From Myxococcaceae bacterium (GTDB taxonomy: Bacteria; Myxococcota; Myxococcia; Myxococcales; Myxococcaceae), in contig JAGSPQ010000206.1 in the NCBI GenBank assembly GCA_018262385.1, positions 1 to 8,286 of the forward strand: a stretch of DNA of 8,286 nt. Reading direction: 5' to 3'. Numbering within the stretch: position 1 is the first letter of the stretch; every line of letters starts with the position of its first letter. A program made the position numbers and the translations under genes. The notes beneath the pieces were generated by a model, which saw only the letters and a list, made by a program, of their open reading frames with translations, was not told where the DNA came from and made no database searches. This document shows, one piece after another, positions 1 to 5,486 of this stretch.

Positions 1-346
1 CCGACCAGATCAGCGCCGGGGTCCGCACCCACGGGTGGCCCTTGTAGATCGCCCACGCCATCACGAAGTGCAGCGGGGCGAAGACGTAGGACGCGAAGAA
101 GCAGGCGACCCGCACGAACACCGGCGCGTGGAGCACCAGCGGGTCGGTGTGCAGCGCGTAGTACTTGTAGATCAGCCGGCTCATGAACCACGCCGAGTCC
201 GGGCTGGGCGGGCCGATCGCCGGGGTCGAGTCGCCGAAGGTCGAGGTCAGCCCGAAGTAGAAGAGGAAGACGACGAAGAACCAGTCCGCGGGCCGCTGCG
301 CGATCGGCACCAGGGCGGCTTTTCCAGGCAGCTCGACTTTGGTCAT
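1..346 (-). CDS. EXPERA/TMEM97-like membrane protein, N-terminal part (cut by window edge)
   Basis: Reading the minus strand from an ATG at 346-344 gives 115 uninterrupted residues before the window ends, starting MTKVELPGKAALVP. It carries two hydrophobic stretches (about 22-33, with DWFFVVFLFYFG, and 77-101, with VRVACFFASYVFAPLHFVMA). After the second comes YKGHPWVRTPALIWS. The order W..(F/Y)..F, Asp, a later DPL, an aromatic helix, then KG..W(V/I)RTPA resembles eukaryotic TMEM97 and emopamil-binding (EXPERA) proteins, a four-helix membrane family linked to sterol or lipid handling. An AGAGG lies 9 nt upstream of the ATG and supports this start. The C-terminal half is missing, so the substrate and full fold cannot be judged. 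The gene is divergent from the double peptidase. The family call is from remembered motif similarity and is moderately sure; the reading frame itself is strong. Confidence 0.68.
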   Translation of the reverse strand, partial: MTKVELPGKAALVPIAQRPADWFFVVFLFYFGLTSTFGDSTPAIGPPSPDSAWFMSRLIYKYYALHTDPLVLHAPVFVRVACFFASYVFAPLHFVMAWAIYKGHPWVRTPALIWS

Positions 347-366
347 GGGCGGCGGCCTCTAGCCCA

Positions 367-383
367 GACGCATTATTTGCGTC
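367..383. promoter_or_regulatory. Perfect palindrome in divergent intergenic region (possible operator)
   Basis: GACGCA-TTATT-TGCGTC is a perfect inverted repeat with 6-bp arms around a 5-nt AT-only centre. It sits in the 87-bp gap (347-433) between the divergent EXPERA-like gene and the double peptidase, 20 bp from the former's start and 50 bp from the latter's. The AT-rich centre stands out in an otherwise GC-dominated gap. Its position suits a dimeric repressor or activator site controlling one or both genes, or an overlap with a -10 element. No regulator is identified. A second GC-only hairpin (GGGG-CAGG-CCCC, 407-418) lies nearer the peptidase start and may be chance. Confidence 0.35.
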
Positions 384-433
384 CAGCAACGGTCCCTGGA
401 ACCTCGGGGGCAGGCCCCGCGTTCGAGTTGGTG

Positions 434-1831
434 ATGATCCAGACCTGCCTCGCCGTCGTCGCCCTGGTCGCTGCGGCGGCCCCTTCCCTCCCCTCGGTCG
501 AGCTCACCGGCTTCCCCTTCGTCAGGCAAAAGCCTGATTTCTGTGGAGAAGCCGACGTGGAGATGGCGCTGGGCCGGCTCGGCCACCGGGTGTCCCAGGA
601 CCAGGTCTTCGGCCTCACCGGAGTAGATCCGCTCGAAGGCCGTGGCGCCTGGACCAACGAGCTGGCGAAATCTTTGCGGGCGCTGGGGATCGAGCCGGGC
701 AAGGTCTGGAACCGGATCGACCCGAAGCACGCCGCGGAGCAGACCGACGCCCAGTGGCGGGCGCTCCACGCCGACCTGGTCGCCGGCCAGCCGAGCATCG
801 TCTGCATGCACTACTCGCAGGAGCCGCAGACCACCGAGCACTTCCGGTTGGTCACCGGCTACGACGCCCGCACCGACGAGGTGATCTACCAGGAGCCCGC
901 GGAGGACGACGGCGCCAACCGGCGGATGAAGCGCGGGCTGTTCCTCGACTTGTGGACCTTCAAGCCGGCCGCCGATCGCTGGACGATGATCCGCTTCCAG
1001 CTCCCTGCGCCGGCGAGAGCTCCGGTGCTGGAGGCCGAGATCTCGCCCACCCGGGCCGAGGTCGCCCAGCACGTGATCGCGCTCAAGGAGTCGCTGCCGG
1101 CGCAGATGACCCTCGTCTGGGAGAAGCCGTTCCTGGTGGTGGGCAACGAGGGCCCGGCGCAGGTGAAAGAACGGGCGAAGAGCGTGGTGCGCTGGACCCG
1201 CGATCTGCTGCTGAAGGACTTCTTCGCCGAGGCCCCCCGCACCCTGCAGGAGGTGTGGATCCTCAAAGACCGGCCGACCTACGAGAAGTACTCGCGCGAG
1301 CTGTTCAAGACCAACCCCGAGACGCCCTACGGCTACTACCTCTCGGATCGCCGGGCGCTGGTGATGAACATCAAGCCCGGCTACGGGACGCTGACCCACG
1401 AGATGGTGCACCCGTTCATGCACCACGCGTGGGACGACGCCGAGCCCGGCTGGCTCAACGAGGGCGTCGCCTCGCTGTTCGAACGGCCGGCCGAGCGCGA
1501 CGGCCACCTGGTGGGAAAGGTGAACTGGCGGCTGCCCGCGCTGCTCGAGGGCTTGAAGGACCAGCGGGTGCCGTCGTTCAAGGCGCTCGTTCATTTGAGC
1601 TCCAACGACTTCTACGAGGACCCCAGCGGCACCCACTACGCGGCGGCGCGCTACCTCTGCTACTGGTTGCAGGAGAAGGGCCTGCTGGCGAAGTTCGTCC
1701 GCCGCGCCACCGCGCTCAAGGACCAGGACCCCTCGGGCTGGAAGGCGCTGACCGAAGTGCTGGGGGCCGATCCCGAGTCCTTCCGGCCCGAGTGGGAGAA
1801 GTTCGTCAAAGCCCTCGCCCCCCGGGCCTGA
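434..1831 (+). CDS. Secreted double peptidase: C39-like cysteine peptidase domain plus HExxH (gluzincin) zinc peptidase domain
   Basis: 465 residues. The N-terminus MIQTCLAVVALVAAAAPSLP looks like a signal peptide, though it lacks an early Lys/Arg. Residues about 27-190 resemble C39/papain-like bacterial peptidases: FCGEAD gives nucleophile candidate Cys37, EHFRLVTGYD gives His136, and YQEPAEDD (Glu154 or a nearby Asp) fits the third residue. Residues about 205-465 form a second domain with HEMVH (His322, Glu323, His326) and, 17 residues on, WLNEG (Glu343). That is the zinc-ligand and catalytic layout of clan MA gluzincins. Export to periplasm or outside is inferred. Three possible starts lie in frame side by side (TTG 428, GTG 431, ATG 434) with no clear Shine-Dalgarno; ATG is chosen because the signal peptide begins there. 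The open frame runs further upstream, but that part is antisense to the EXPERA-like gene. The sigma factor follows in the same frame. Natural substrates are unknown. Confidence 0.8.
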   Translation: MIQTCLAVVALVAAAAPSLPSVELTGFPFVRQKPDFCGEADVEMALGRLGHRVSQDQVFGLTGVDPLEGRGAWTNELAKSLRALGIEPGKVWNRIDPKHAAEQTDAQWRALHADLVAGQPSIVCMHYSQEPQTTEHFRLVTGYDARTDEVIYQEPAEDDGANRRMKRGLFLDLWTFKPAADRWTMIRFQLPAPARAPVLEAEISPTRAEVAQHVIALKESLPAQMTLVWEKPFLVVGNEGPAQVKERAKSVVRWTRDLLLKDFFAEAPRTLQEVWILKDRPTYEKYSRELFKTNPETPYGYYLSDRRALVMNIKPGYGTLTHEMVHPFMHHAWDDAEPGWLNEGVASLFERPAERDGHLVGKVNWRLPALLEGLKDQRVPSFKALVHLSSNDFYEDPSGTHYAAARYLCYWLQEKGLLAKFVRRATALKDQDPSGWKALTEVLGADPESFRPEWEKFVKALAPRA

Positions 1832-1897
1832 GCCCAAAGGGCCAACTCCCCACAATCACTCGATTCCGCCACCCTCTTCGATCGCCACCAGGCCTCG

Positions 1898-2386
1898 GTG
1901 GTCCGCTTCGCGTGGCGGTTCGTCGGCAGCCAGGGGCGGGCCGAAGAGCTGGCGCAGGAGATCTTCCTCAAGCTCTACCGGAGCGCGAAGTCCTACCGGC
2001 CGAGCGCGAAGTTCAAGACCTTCCTCTTTCGCGTCGCCACCAACCACTGCCTCAACGAGGTGCGGCGCGGGGACTACCAGCGGATGGAGCCGTCGAAAGA
2101 AGAGCAGCACGACACCAGCGAGGCGGTCGGCCAGCGTCCGGACGACGCGCTGGAAGGAAAGCAGCTCGAGGCGGCGGTGGGAAAAGCGCTGCACGGGATG
2201 AGCGAGCGCGAGCGGGCCGCGTTCAGCATGTGCCGCTTCGAAGGAATGGCGTACCGCGAGATCGCCGACGCGCTCGATGCGTCGGAAGCAGCAGTGAAGA
2301 GCCTGATTCACCGCGCCACGCTGCAGGTGGTGAAGCAGGTCGAGGTGTTGAGAGCAGGGCTGTCGGCAACCGGGAGTGAAGCATGA
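1898..2386 (+). CDS. ECF (RpoE-like) RNA polymerase sigma factor
   Basis: 162 residues from a GTG start. Region 2 is clear at about 15-57: AEELAQEIFLKLY, then FKTFLFRVATNHCLNEVRR, which covers the core-binding and -10 recognition helices. Region 4 is clear at about 98-150: LHGMSERERAAF, then RFEGMAYREIADALDASEAA and VKSLIHRAT, a helix-turn-helix for -35 recognition. It should direct RNA polymerase to a small regulon under control of the anti-sigma factor that follows; its stop overlaps that gene's start by 4 nt. The start is doubtful. Recognisable region 2.1 sequence (TLFDRHQASVVRFAWRF) extends upstream of the GTG, yet no ATG, GTG or TTG lies in frame between the preceding TGA (1829-1831) and 1898. 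The GTG therefore gives a protein lacking part of the first helix. A weak CAGG precedes it by 5 nt. The sigma-family call is firm; the N-terminus is not. Confidence 0.88.
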   Translation: MVRFAWRFVGSQGRAEELAQEIFLKLYRSAKSYRPSAKFKTFLFRVATNHCLNEVRRGDYQRMEPSKEEQHDTSEAVGQRPDDALEGKQLEAAVGKALHGMSERERAAFSMCRFEGMAYREIADALDASEAAVKSLIHRATLQVVKQVEVLRAGLSATGSEA

Positions 2387-2865
2387 GTGAACACCATCCA
2401 ATCGAAGACGAGCTCACCGCCTACATCGACGGCGAGCTGTCGGAGCTCGACCTGCAGCGGGTCAAAGCGGCGATCGCCGCCGACCCGAAGCTCGCCGCGC
2501 TCGAGGCGCTGCTGCGCAGCACGATCACCGCGGTCGAGGCGCTGCCCTCGCCCCAGCCGTCGCAGGCGCTGCGGCGGGCGGTGCTCAACGGGCTCGACGC
2601 TCCGGCCAGCTTCCGCGAGCGGCTGCAGCAGTGGTTTCGCCCCTCGCGGCTGATGCCGGCGGTGGGGCTGGCCGCGGTCGCCGCGCTGGTGGCGGTGATC
2701 GCCCAGCAAGGCCGGCAGGCCGGCCCGCTGCACGAGGCCGAGGAAGAGCAGCTGTACGTCGCGCAGAACCTCGACGTGCTCGAGGACCTCGAGCTCGCCG
2801 GCCTCGAGAGCGCCGAGGATCTCGAGGTGATCGCCCAACTGGACTCGCTGGAGGCCACCCCATGA
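2383..2865 (+). CDS. Transmembrane anti-sigma factor with acidic external tail
   Basis: 160 residues. The N-terminus (DELTAYIDGELSELDLQRV, about 9-27) matches the first helices of the anti-sigma domain that clamps ECF sigma factors. There is no Cys anywhere, so the HxxxCxxC zinc site of ZAS-type anti-sigmas is absent. One membrane helix is predicted at about 90-108 (LMPAVGLAAVAALVAVIA), giving a cytoplasmic N-terminus and an external C-terminus. That tail (117-160) has 14 Asp/Glu and no Lys/Arg and is Leu-rich: VAQNLDVLEDLEL, then DLEVIAQLDSL. The small acidic protein two genes on repeats this motif. The start overlaps the sigma stop as ATGA, with GGGAG 6 nt upstream, so the pair should be translationally coupled. 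Role inferred: hold the sigma factor at the membrane until an envelope signal reaches the tail. The anti-sigma call rests on the N-terminal motif, the topology and the position after an ECF sigma gene. Confidence 0.85.
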   Translation: MSEHHPIEDELTAYIDGELSELDLQRVKAAIAADPKLAALEALLRSTITAVEALPSPQPSQALRRAVLNGLDAPASFRERLQQWFRPSRLMPAVGLAAVAALVAVIAQQGRQAGPLHEAEEEQLYVAQNLDVLEDLELAGLESAEDLEVIAQLDSLEATP

Positions 2866-3323
2866 TTCGTCTCGCCCTGCTTGCCCTGGTGCTGAGCGGC
2901 GCCGCCTCGGCTCAGACCGCCGAGGACCGCTTCAACGCGCTGCCCGAGGCGAAGAAGGAAGCGCTGCGCGAGCGGATGCGCAAGTTCAAGGCCCTGCCCC
3001 CCGAGGAGCAGCAGCGGATCAAGGCCAACCTCGACCGCTTCCGCAGCCTGCCCCCGGAAGAGAAGCAGCAGCTTCGGGAGAACGCCCGCCAGTTCAAGAG
3101 CCTCTCGGATCCCGAGCGCGCCGAGCTGCGCGAGCGGATGCGCGAGCTGAAGAAGATGGACCCCGACGAGCGCCGCGAGATGCGCCAGCGGATGCGCGGC
3201 TACCTGAAGGCCCACCCCGAGCAGCGCGAGCAGCTGCGGGACAACCTGCGCCGGTGGCGGCAGATGACCCGCGAGCAGCGCCAGGAGCTGCGCCAGCGGA
3301 TGCGCGAGAGGCAGCGCCGGTGA
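2862..3323 (+). CDS. Exported basic repeat protein, DUF3106-like
   Basis: 153 residues. A signal peptide (MIRLALLALVLSGAASAQ, cut probably after ASA) is followed by almost nothing but repeats: residues 24-149 are seven contiguous 18-residue units, then RQRR. Each unit has an aromatic or Leu at position 1, Leu/Met at 4 (except unit 6), Pro or Glu near 5-7, and a hydrophobic residue then Lys/Arg at 12-13, ending in patterns such as LRERMR. It should be all-helical and strongly basic (37 Lys/Arg against 24 Asp/Glu in the repeats). The pattern resembles DUF3106 proteins, often next to ECF sigma operons, and more loosely the LTxxQ proteins CpxP/Spy/ZraP (compare MTREQRQELRQ in the last unit). GGAGG lies 7 nt before the ATG, and ATGA overlaps the anti-sigma stop, which fixes the start. 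Inferred role: periplasmic sensor, chaperone or ligand partner of the anti-sigma tail. Confidence 0.82.
   Translation: MIRLALLALVLSGAASAQTAEDRFNALPEAKKEALRERMRKFKALPPEEQQRIKANLDRFRSLPPEEKQQLRENARQFKSLSDPERAELRERMRELKKMDPDERREMRQRMRGYLKAHPEQREQLRDNLRRWRQMTREQRQELRQRMRERQRR
2931..3308 (+). repeat. Seven tandem 54-bp coding units (18-residue protein repeats)
   Basis: Dividing the DUF3106-like protein after its first 23 residues gives seven in-register units of exactly 18 residues with no gap or insertion. Examples are FKALPPEEQQRIKANLDR (unit 2) and FRSLPPEEKQQLRENARQ (unit 3). Position 1 reads F,F,F,F,L,Y,W; position 4 reads L,L,L,M for most units; position 13 is Arg or Lys in all. Units 2 and 3 are the most alike. 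The DNA copies have diverged, so the repeat is best seen at protein level. An 18-residue period is five helical turns, so each unit may be one helix turned at the Pro-Glu. Confidence 0.85.
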
Positions 3324-3490
3324 GCTTCCTCGTCTTCTTCACCTTCCTCCTCCACGCCGATGGAGGGGTGCCCCTGCCGATCCCGCCCGCCCACGACGAC
3401 GCCGAGGTGGTGCAGAACCTCGAGCTGCTCGAGCTGATGGACGAGACGAGCGAGTACGAGTTGTTGGAGGAGCTTTCGGTCGAGCGCTGA
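3320..3490 (+). CDS. Small secreted acidic protein (56 aa) sharing the anti-sigma tail motif
   Basis: GTG start overlapping the preceding stop as GTGA, with GAGAGG 8 nt upstream. The product has a short hydrophobic N-terminus (MSFLVFFTFLLHADGG), which may be a signal peptide or anchor but lacks a basic N-region. A Pro-rich link (VPLPIPPAHDD) leads to an acidic Leu-rich segment, VVQNLELLELMDETSEYELL (30-49), then EELSVER. Residues 26-56 contain 12 Asp/Glu and one Arg. VVQNLELLE matches VAQNLDVLE in the anti-sigma tail, and both continue with a second Leu/acidic helix. The frame ends with tandem stops TGA TAA. The operon position, signals and shared motif argue that it is a real gene despite its size. 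No named family is recognised. Inferred role: partner or competitor for the neighbouring basic repeat protein or the anti-sigma tail. Confidence 0.75.
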   Translation: MSFLVFFTFLLHADGGVPLPIPPAHDDAEVVQNLELLELMDETSEYELLEELSVER

Positions 3491-3506
3491 TAAGCAGGGC
3501 GGGCAA

Positions 3507-3956
3507 ATGGCGCTCATCGTCCGTCGAGTGAAGATCCAGGACATCCCCACCCTCGAGCAGTTCGAGGCCGACAACATGAAGCGCTTCCCCGCGCGCGCCG
3601 GCTGGATGGAGGCGTACCGGCGGGTGGTGGAGAAGTCGCTGTCGGAGGAACCGGAAGGGATCCTGGTCGCCGAGTACGAGGGCCGGCCGATCGGCTGCGC
3701 GGTGGTTCGCGCCCGCGAGCACCACCCGGTGACCGGGGTGAAGTACGGCCAGCTGATGACGCTCACCGTCGCCCACGGCTGGAAGGGCCAGGGGATCGAC
3801 GTCCGCCTGCTGCGCGAGTCCGAGGCCTACCTGCGCAGCCGCGGCTGCGAGTCGATCGCGCTCACCCTGCCGGCCGACGCGGGCGAAGACGCCGACCTGT
3901 TCAAGACCTCGGGCTACCGGGTGCTCGGCTGGGAACTGGAGCGGGCGCTGAAGTAG
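3507..3956 (+). CDS. GNAT-family N-acetyltransferase
   Basis: 149 residues, the usual size for a stand-alone GNAT enzyme that moves an acetyl group from acetyl-CoA to an amine. The N-terminal MALIVRRVKIQDIPTLEQFE is the typical first strand and helix. GILVAEYEGRPIGCAVVRA (51-69) forms the central strands. LMTLTVAHGWKGQGIDVRLL (83-102) is motif A, the acetyl-CoA pyrophosphate loop. LFKTSGYRVLGWELERAL near the end is motif B-like. The loop reads K93-GQG-I-D98 where (R/Q)xxGx(G/A) is usual, so the first and last positions are substituted. It begins 16 nt after the small acidic protein, with a GGGCGGG-type ribosome site, and ends one base before the stop of the convergent gene. Substrate (protein, small amine, antibiotic) cannot be told. 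It may share the sigma operon's transcript, but nothing ties its chemistry to that system. Confidence 0.85.
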   Translation: MALIVRRVKIQDIPTLEQFEADNMKRFPARAGWMEAYRRVVEKSLSEEPEGILVAEYEGRPIGCAVVRAREHHPVTGVKYGQLMTLTVAHGWKGQGIDVRLLRESEAYLRSRGCESIALTLPADAGEDADLFKTSGYRVLGWELERALK

Positions 3957-4508
3957 TCAGTCGCCGTTCGCGCGGCGGCCGGAAGCGAACGAGACCAGCT
4001 TGAGCACGAACTCGTCGTTGCTCTTCACCGCCACCTTCCCGACGCCGGGCGCCCAGAAGTGGGTCAGCACGCCGCCCGAGGGCGAGGTCTCGAGCACCGC
4101 GAGGCACTTCTCGAACGTCCCCGCCGGCACCTCGACCGTCGCGTCGGTGGCGACCACCTCGAACACCGAAGGATCCTTGCCGTTGCGCTCGAGCGACGAC
4201 GGCCCGGACCACTGCGAGCCGACGTGGATCGACGCGGGCAGCAGCACCACCTCGCCCACCCCGCTCAGCCGCTCGAGCCAGGCGCCTTCCTTCACCCGCC
4301 AGTTCCCGCCGGTGCTGCGCTTGCCCCAGCTGACCTGCACCCGCGCCTGCCAGTTCTCGATCGCGCTGACCTTCACGCTGACCTTGTCCTTGCCGGCCAG
4401 GTAGTTCCACGCACTGCCACTGCGCGCCGCGTAGTAGTCGCCGGCCGAGCGCGCGCCTTCGGACAGCGGGGAACCGGCGAGCAGCGCGAGGGCGAGCAGG
4501 GGCAGCAT
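3957..4508 (-). CDS. Secreted protein, TapB-like/uncharacterised beta-rich domain
   Basis: 183 residues beginning MLPLLALALLAGSPLSEGA, a likely signal peptide. The mature part opens with DYYAARSGSAWNYLAGK, where many secreted bacterial proteins have YYP...G..W.Y. It later has VEVPAGTFEKCLAVLETS (125-142) and THFWAPGVGKVAV (149-161), the EVPAGTF.C..V...Y.APGVG.V pattern that I associate with TapB-like and related uncharacterised beta-sandwich proteins. One Cys (135) and no catalytic motif were seen. Its ATG immediately follows the TAG of the TPR-PEGA gene with no spacer and no Shine-Dalgarno, which indicates coupled translation as the last gene of the kinase operon. Its stop directly abuts the stop of the convergent GNAT gene. 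Role unknown; envelope location and a link to the PEGA proteins are inferred from context. The family match is tentative. Confidence 0.75.
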   Translation of the reverse strand: MLPLLALALLAGSPLSEGARSAGDYYAARSGSAWNYLAGKDKVSVKVSAIENWQARVQVSWGKRSTGGNWRVKEGAWLERLSGVGEVVLLPASIHVGSQWSGPSSLERNGKDPSVFEVVATDATVEVPAGTFEKCLAVLETSPSGGVLTHFWAPGVGKVAVKSNDEFVLKLVSFASGRRANGD

Positions 4509-5486
4509 CTAGGGAAGCCGCAGTCGGACCCCGACTGACAGCTCGAACCGATCGTTGTTGATGAAGAGCGGGTTGTCGAAGAAATGCCTGCCCCCGATGG
4601 CGAGAAACCCGCCGACGAAGCGGAACGGGTGCCACTCGACTCCACCGCTGGCGCCGAGCCCGACGGCGACGGAAGAGCCGAAGATCATCGGCACCTCGGC
4701 CTCGACGAACGCCGAGAGGGCGGGGATCACCGGCACCACCAGCGCCGCGCGCGGGCTGAGCCCGAAGTCGGGAACCAGCCGCAGGTGGAGGCCGGCGCGG
4801 AAGTACTTCAGCTCGATCCCTCCGCCGATCTCCATCGCGCCGAAGACGCCCCGGGCCACCTCCATCAGCCCGCGCACCTCGCCGAACGGGTGCACCCCGC
4901 TGCCCTTCGCGTCCCCTGCCCCGGGCTCGGCGGGCAGCCCGGTCGCAGCGCTCGGCGCGCCCTGGGCCAGCACCAGGTAGGTGTCGCGGCGCGCGCGGGC
5001 CAGCACCGAGCTCTCGGCGGTGCCGCCCCCCGGCCACTTCACCTCGACCTTGTGGCGGCCGATCACCGTCTTCAGCTCGATCGGCGTCGGGCCCTGCTCT
5101 TTCCCGTCCAGCGAGACGATCGCGCCCGGCGGGGTCGAGCTCACCGACACCGTGCCCCGGGTCCGCGCCCGCAGCCCATCGAGCACCTTCACCACCGAGG
5201 GGTCGACCCGGGCCGGATCCAGCGACGCCTCGGGGTTGGCCTCCAGCGCGAGGGCGAACGCCTCCTCGGCCCGGCCGAAGTCCTGCTGGGCGGCGAAGCA
5301 CTGGGCGCGCAGCAACTGGACCTTCTCGAGGTCCGCGCCTTCCCCCGCCGCCAGGTCCAACGCCTTGAGCGCGGCGCTGTAGTCGCCCTCGGCGAACGCC
5401 TTCTGGCCCTGCTCCAGCCGGGACAACCGGGCGGGCGCAGCAGCGAGGAGGCACAGACACAAGGGGCCGACGAGGGCGATCGTCAT
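4509..5486 (-). CDS. TPR-PEGA protein with probable outer-membrane beta-rich C-terminus
   Basis: 325 residues. A signal peptide (MTIALVGPLCLCLLAAAPA) precedes TPR-like helices at about 22-90 (GQKAFAEGDYSAALKALDLA and FGRAEEAFALALEANPEA). A PEGA domain follows at about 111-155: VSVSSTPPGAIVSLDGKEQG, then TPIELKTVIGRHKVEVKWPG, with the diagnostic PPGA, DG and G.TPI elements. Residues about 200-325 alternate hydrophobic and polar residues with many Gly and aromatics (AMEIGGGIELKYFRAGLHLR, GLGASGGVEWHPFRFVGGFL) and end DRFELSVGVRLRLP, which suggests a small outer-membrane beta-barrel. The ATG overlaps the kinase stop as ATGA with no Shine-Dalgarno, so translation is probably coupled. Context suggests an envelope component served by the PEGA kinase. 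The TPR and PEGA calls are good; the barrel is inferred. A long open frame extends upstream of the start, but only as an antisense/alternate-frame artefact of the kinase gene. Confidence 0.85.
   Translation of the reverse strand: MTIALVGPLCLCLLAAAPARLSRLEQGQKAFAEGDYSAALKALDLAAGEGADLEKVQLLRAQCFAAQQDFGRAEEAFALALEANPEASLDPARVDPSVVKVLDGLRARTRGTVSVSSTPPGAIVSLDGKEQGPTPIELKTVIGRHKVEVKWPGGGTAESSVLARARRDTYLVLAQGAPSAATGLPAEPGAGDAKGSGVHPFGEVRGLMEVARGVFGAMEIGGGIELKYFRAGLHLRLVPDFGLSPRAALVVPVIPALSAFVEAEVPMIFGSSVAVGLGASGGVEWHPFRFVGGFLAIGGRHFFDNPLFINNDRFELSVGVRLRLP

Noticed and set aside
407..418. GGGG-CAGG-CCCC hairpin upstream of the double peptidase as a terminator or riboswitch
   Set aside because: Stem of four G-C pairs only, no T-run, and such stems are common by chance at this base composition.
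35..433. Open frame extending the double peptidase about 133 residues upstream
   Set aside because: It runs antisense through the EXPERA-like gene, its translation is Arg/Glu/Val-rich without domain character, and a signal peptide starts at 434.
1829..1831. TGA as a selenocysteine codon joining peptidase and sigma factor
   Set aside because: It falls at the natural end of the peptidase domain, a secreted peptidase fused to a cytoplasmic sigma factor makes no sense, and no convincing SECIS-like stem was found.
1832..1842. GCCC-AAA-GGGC as a terminator after the peptidase gene
   Set aside because: Four-base stem and no T-tract; the sigma gene follows closely and could share the transcript.
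359..1855. 498-residue open frame on the minus strand opposite the double peptidase
   Set aside because: A shadow of high-GC codon use. The plus-strand frame has intact peptidase motifs and the antisense product has none.
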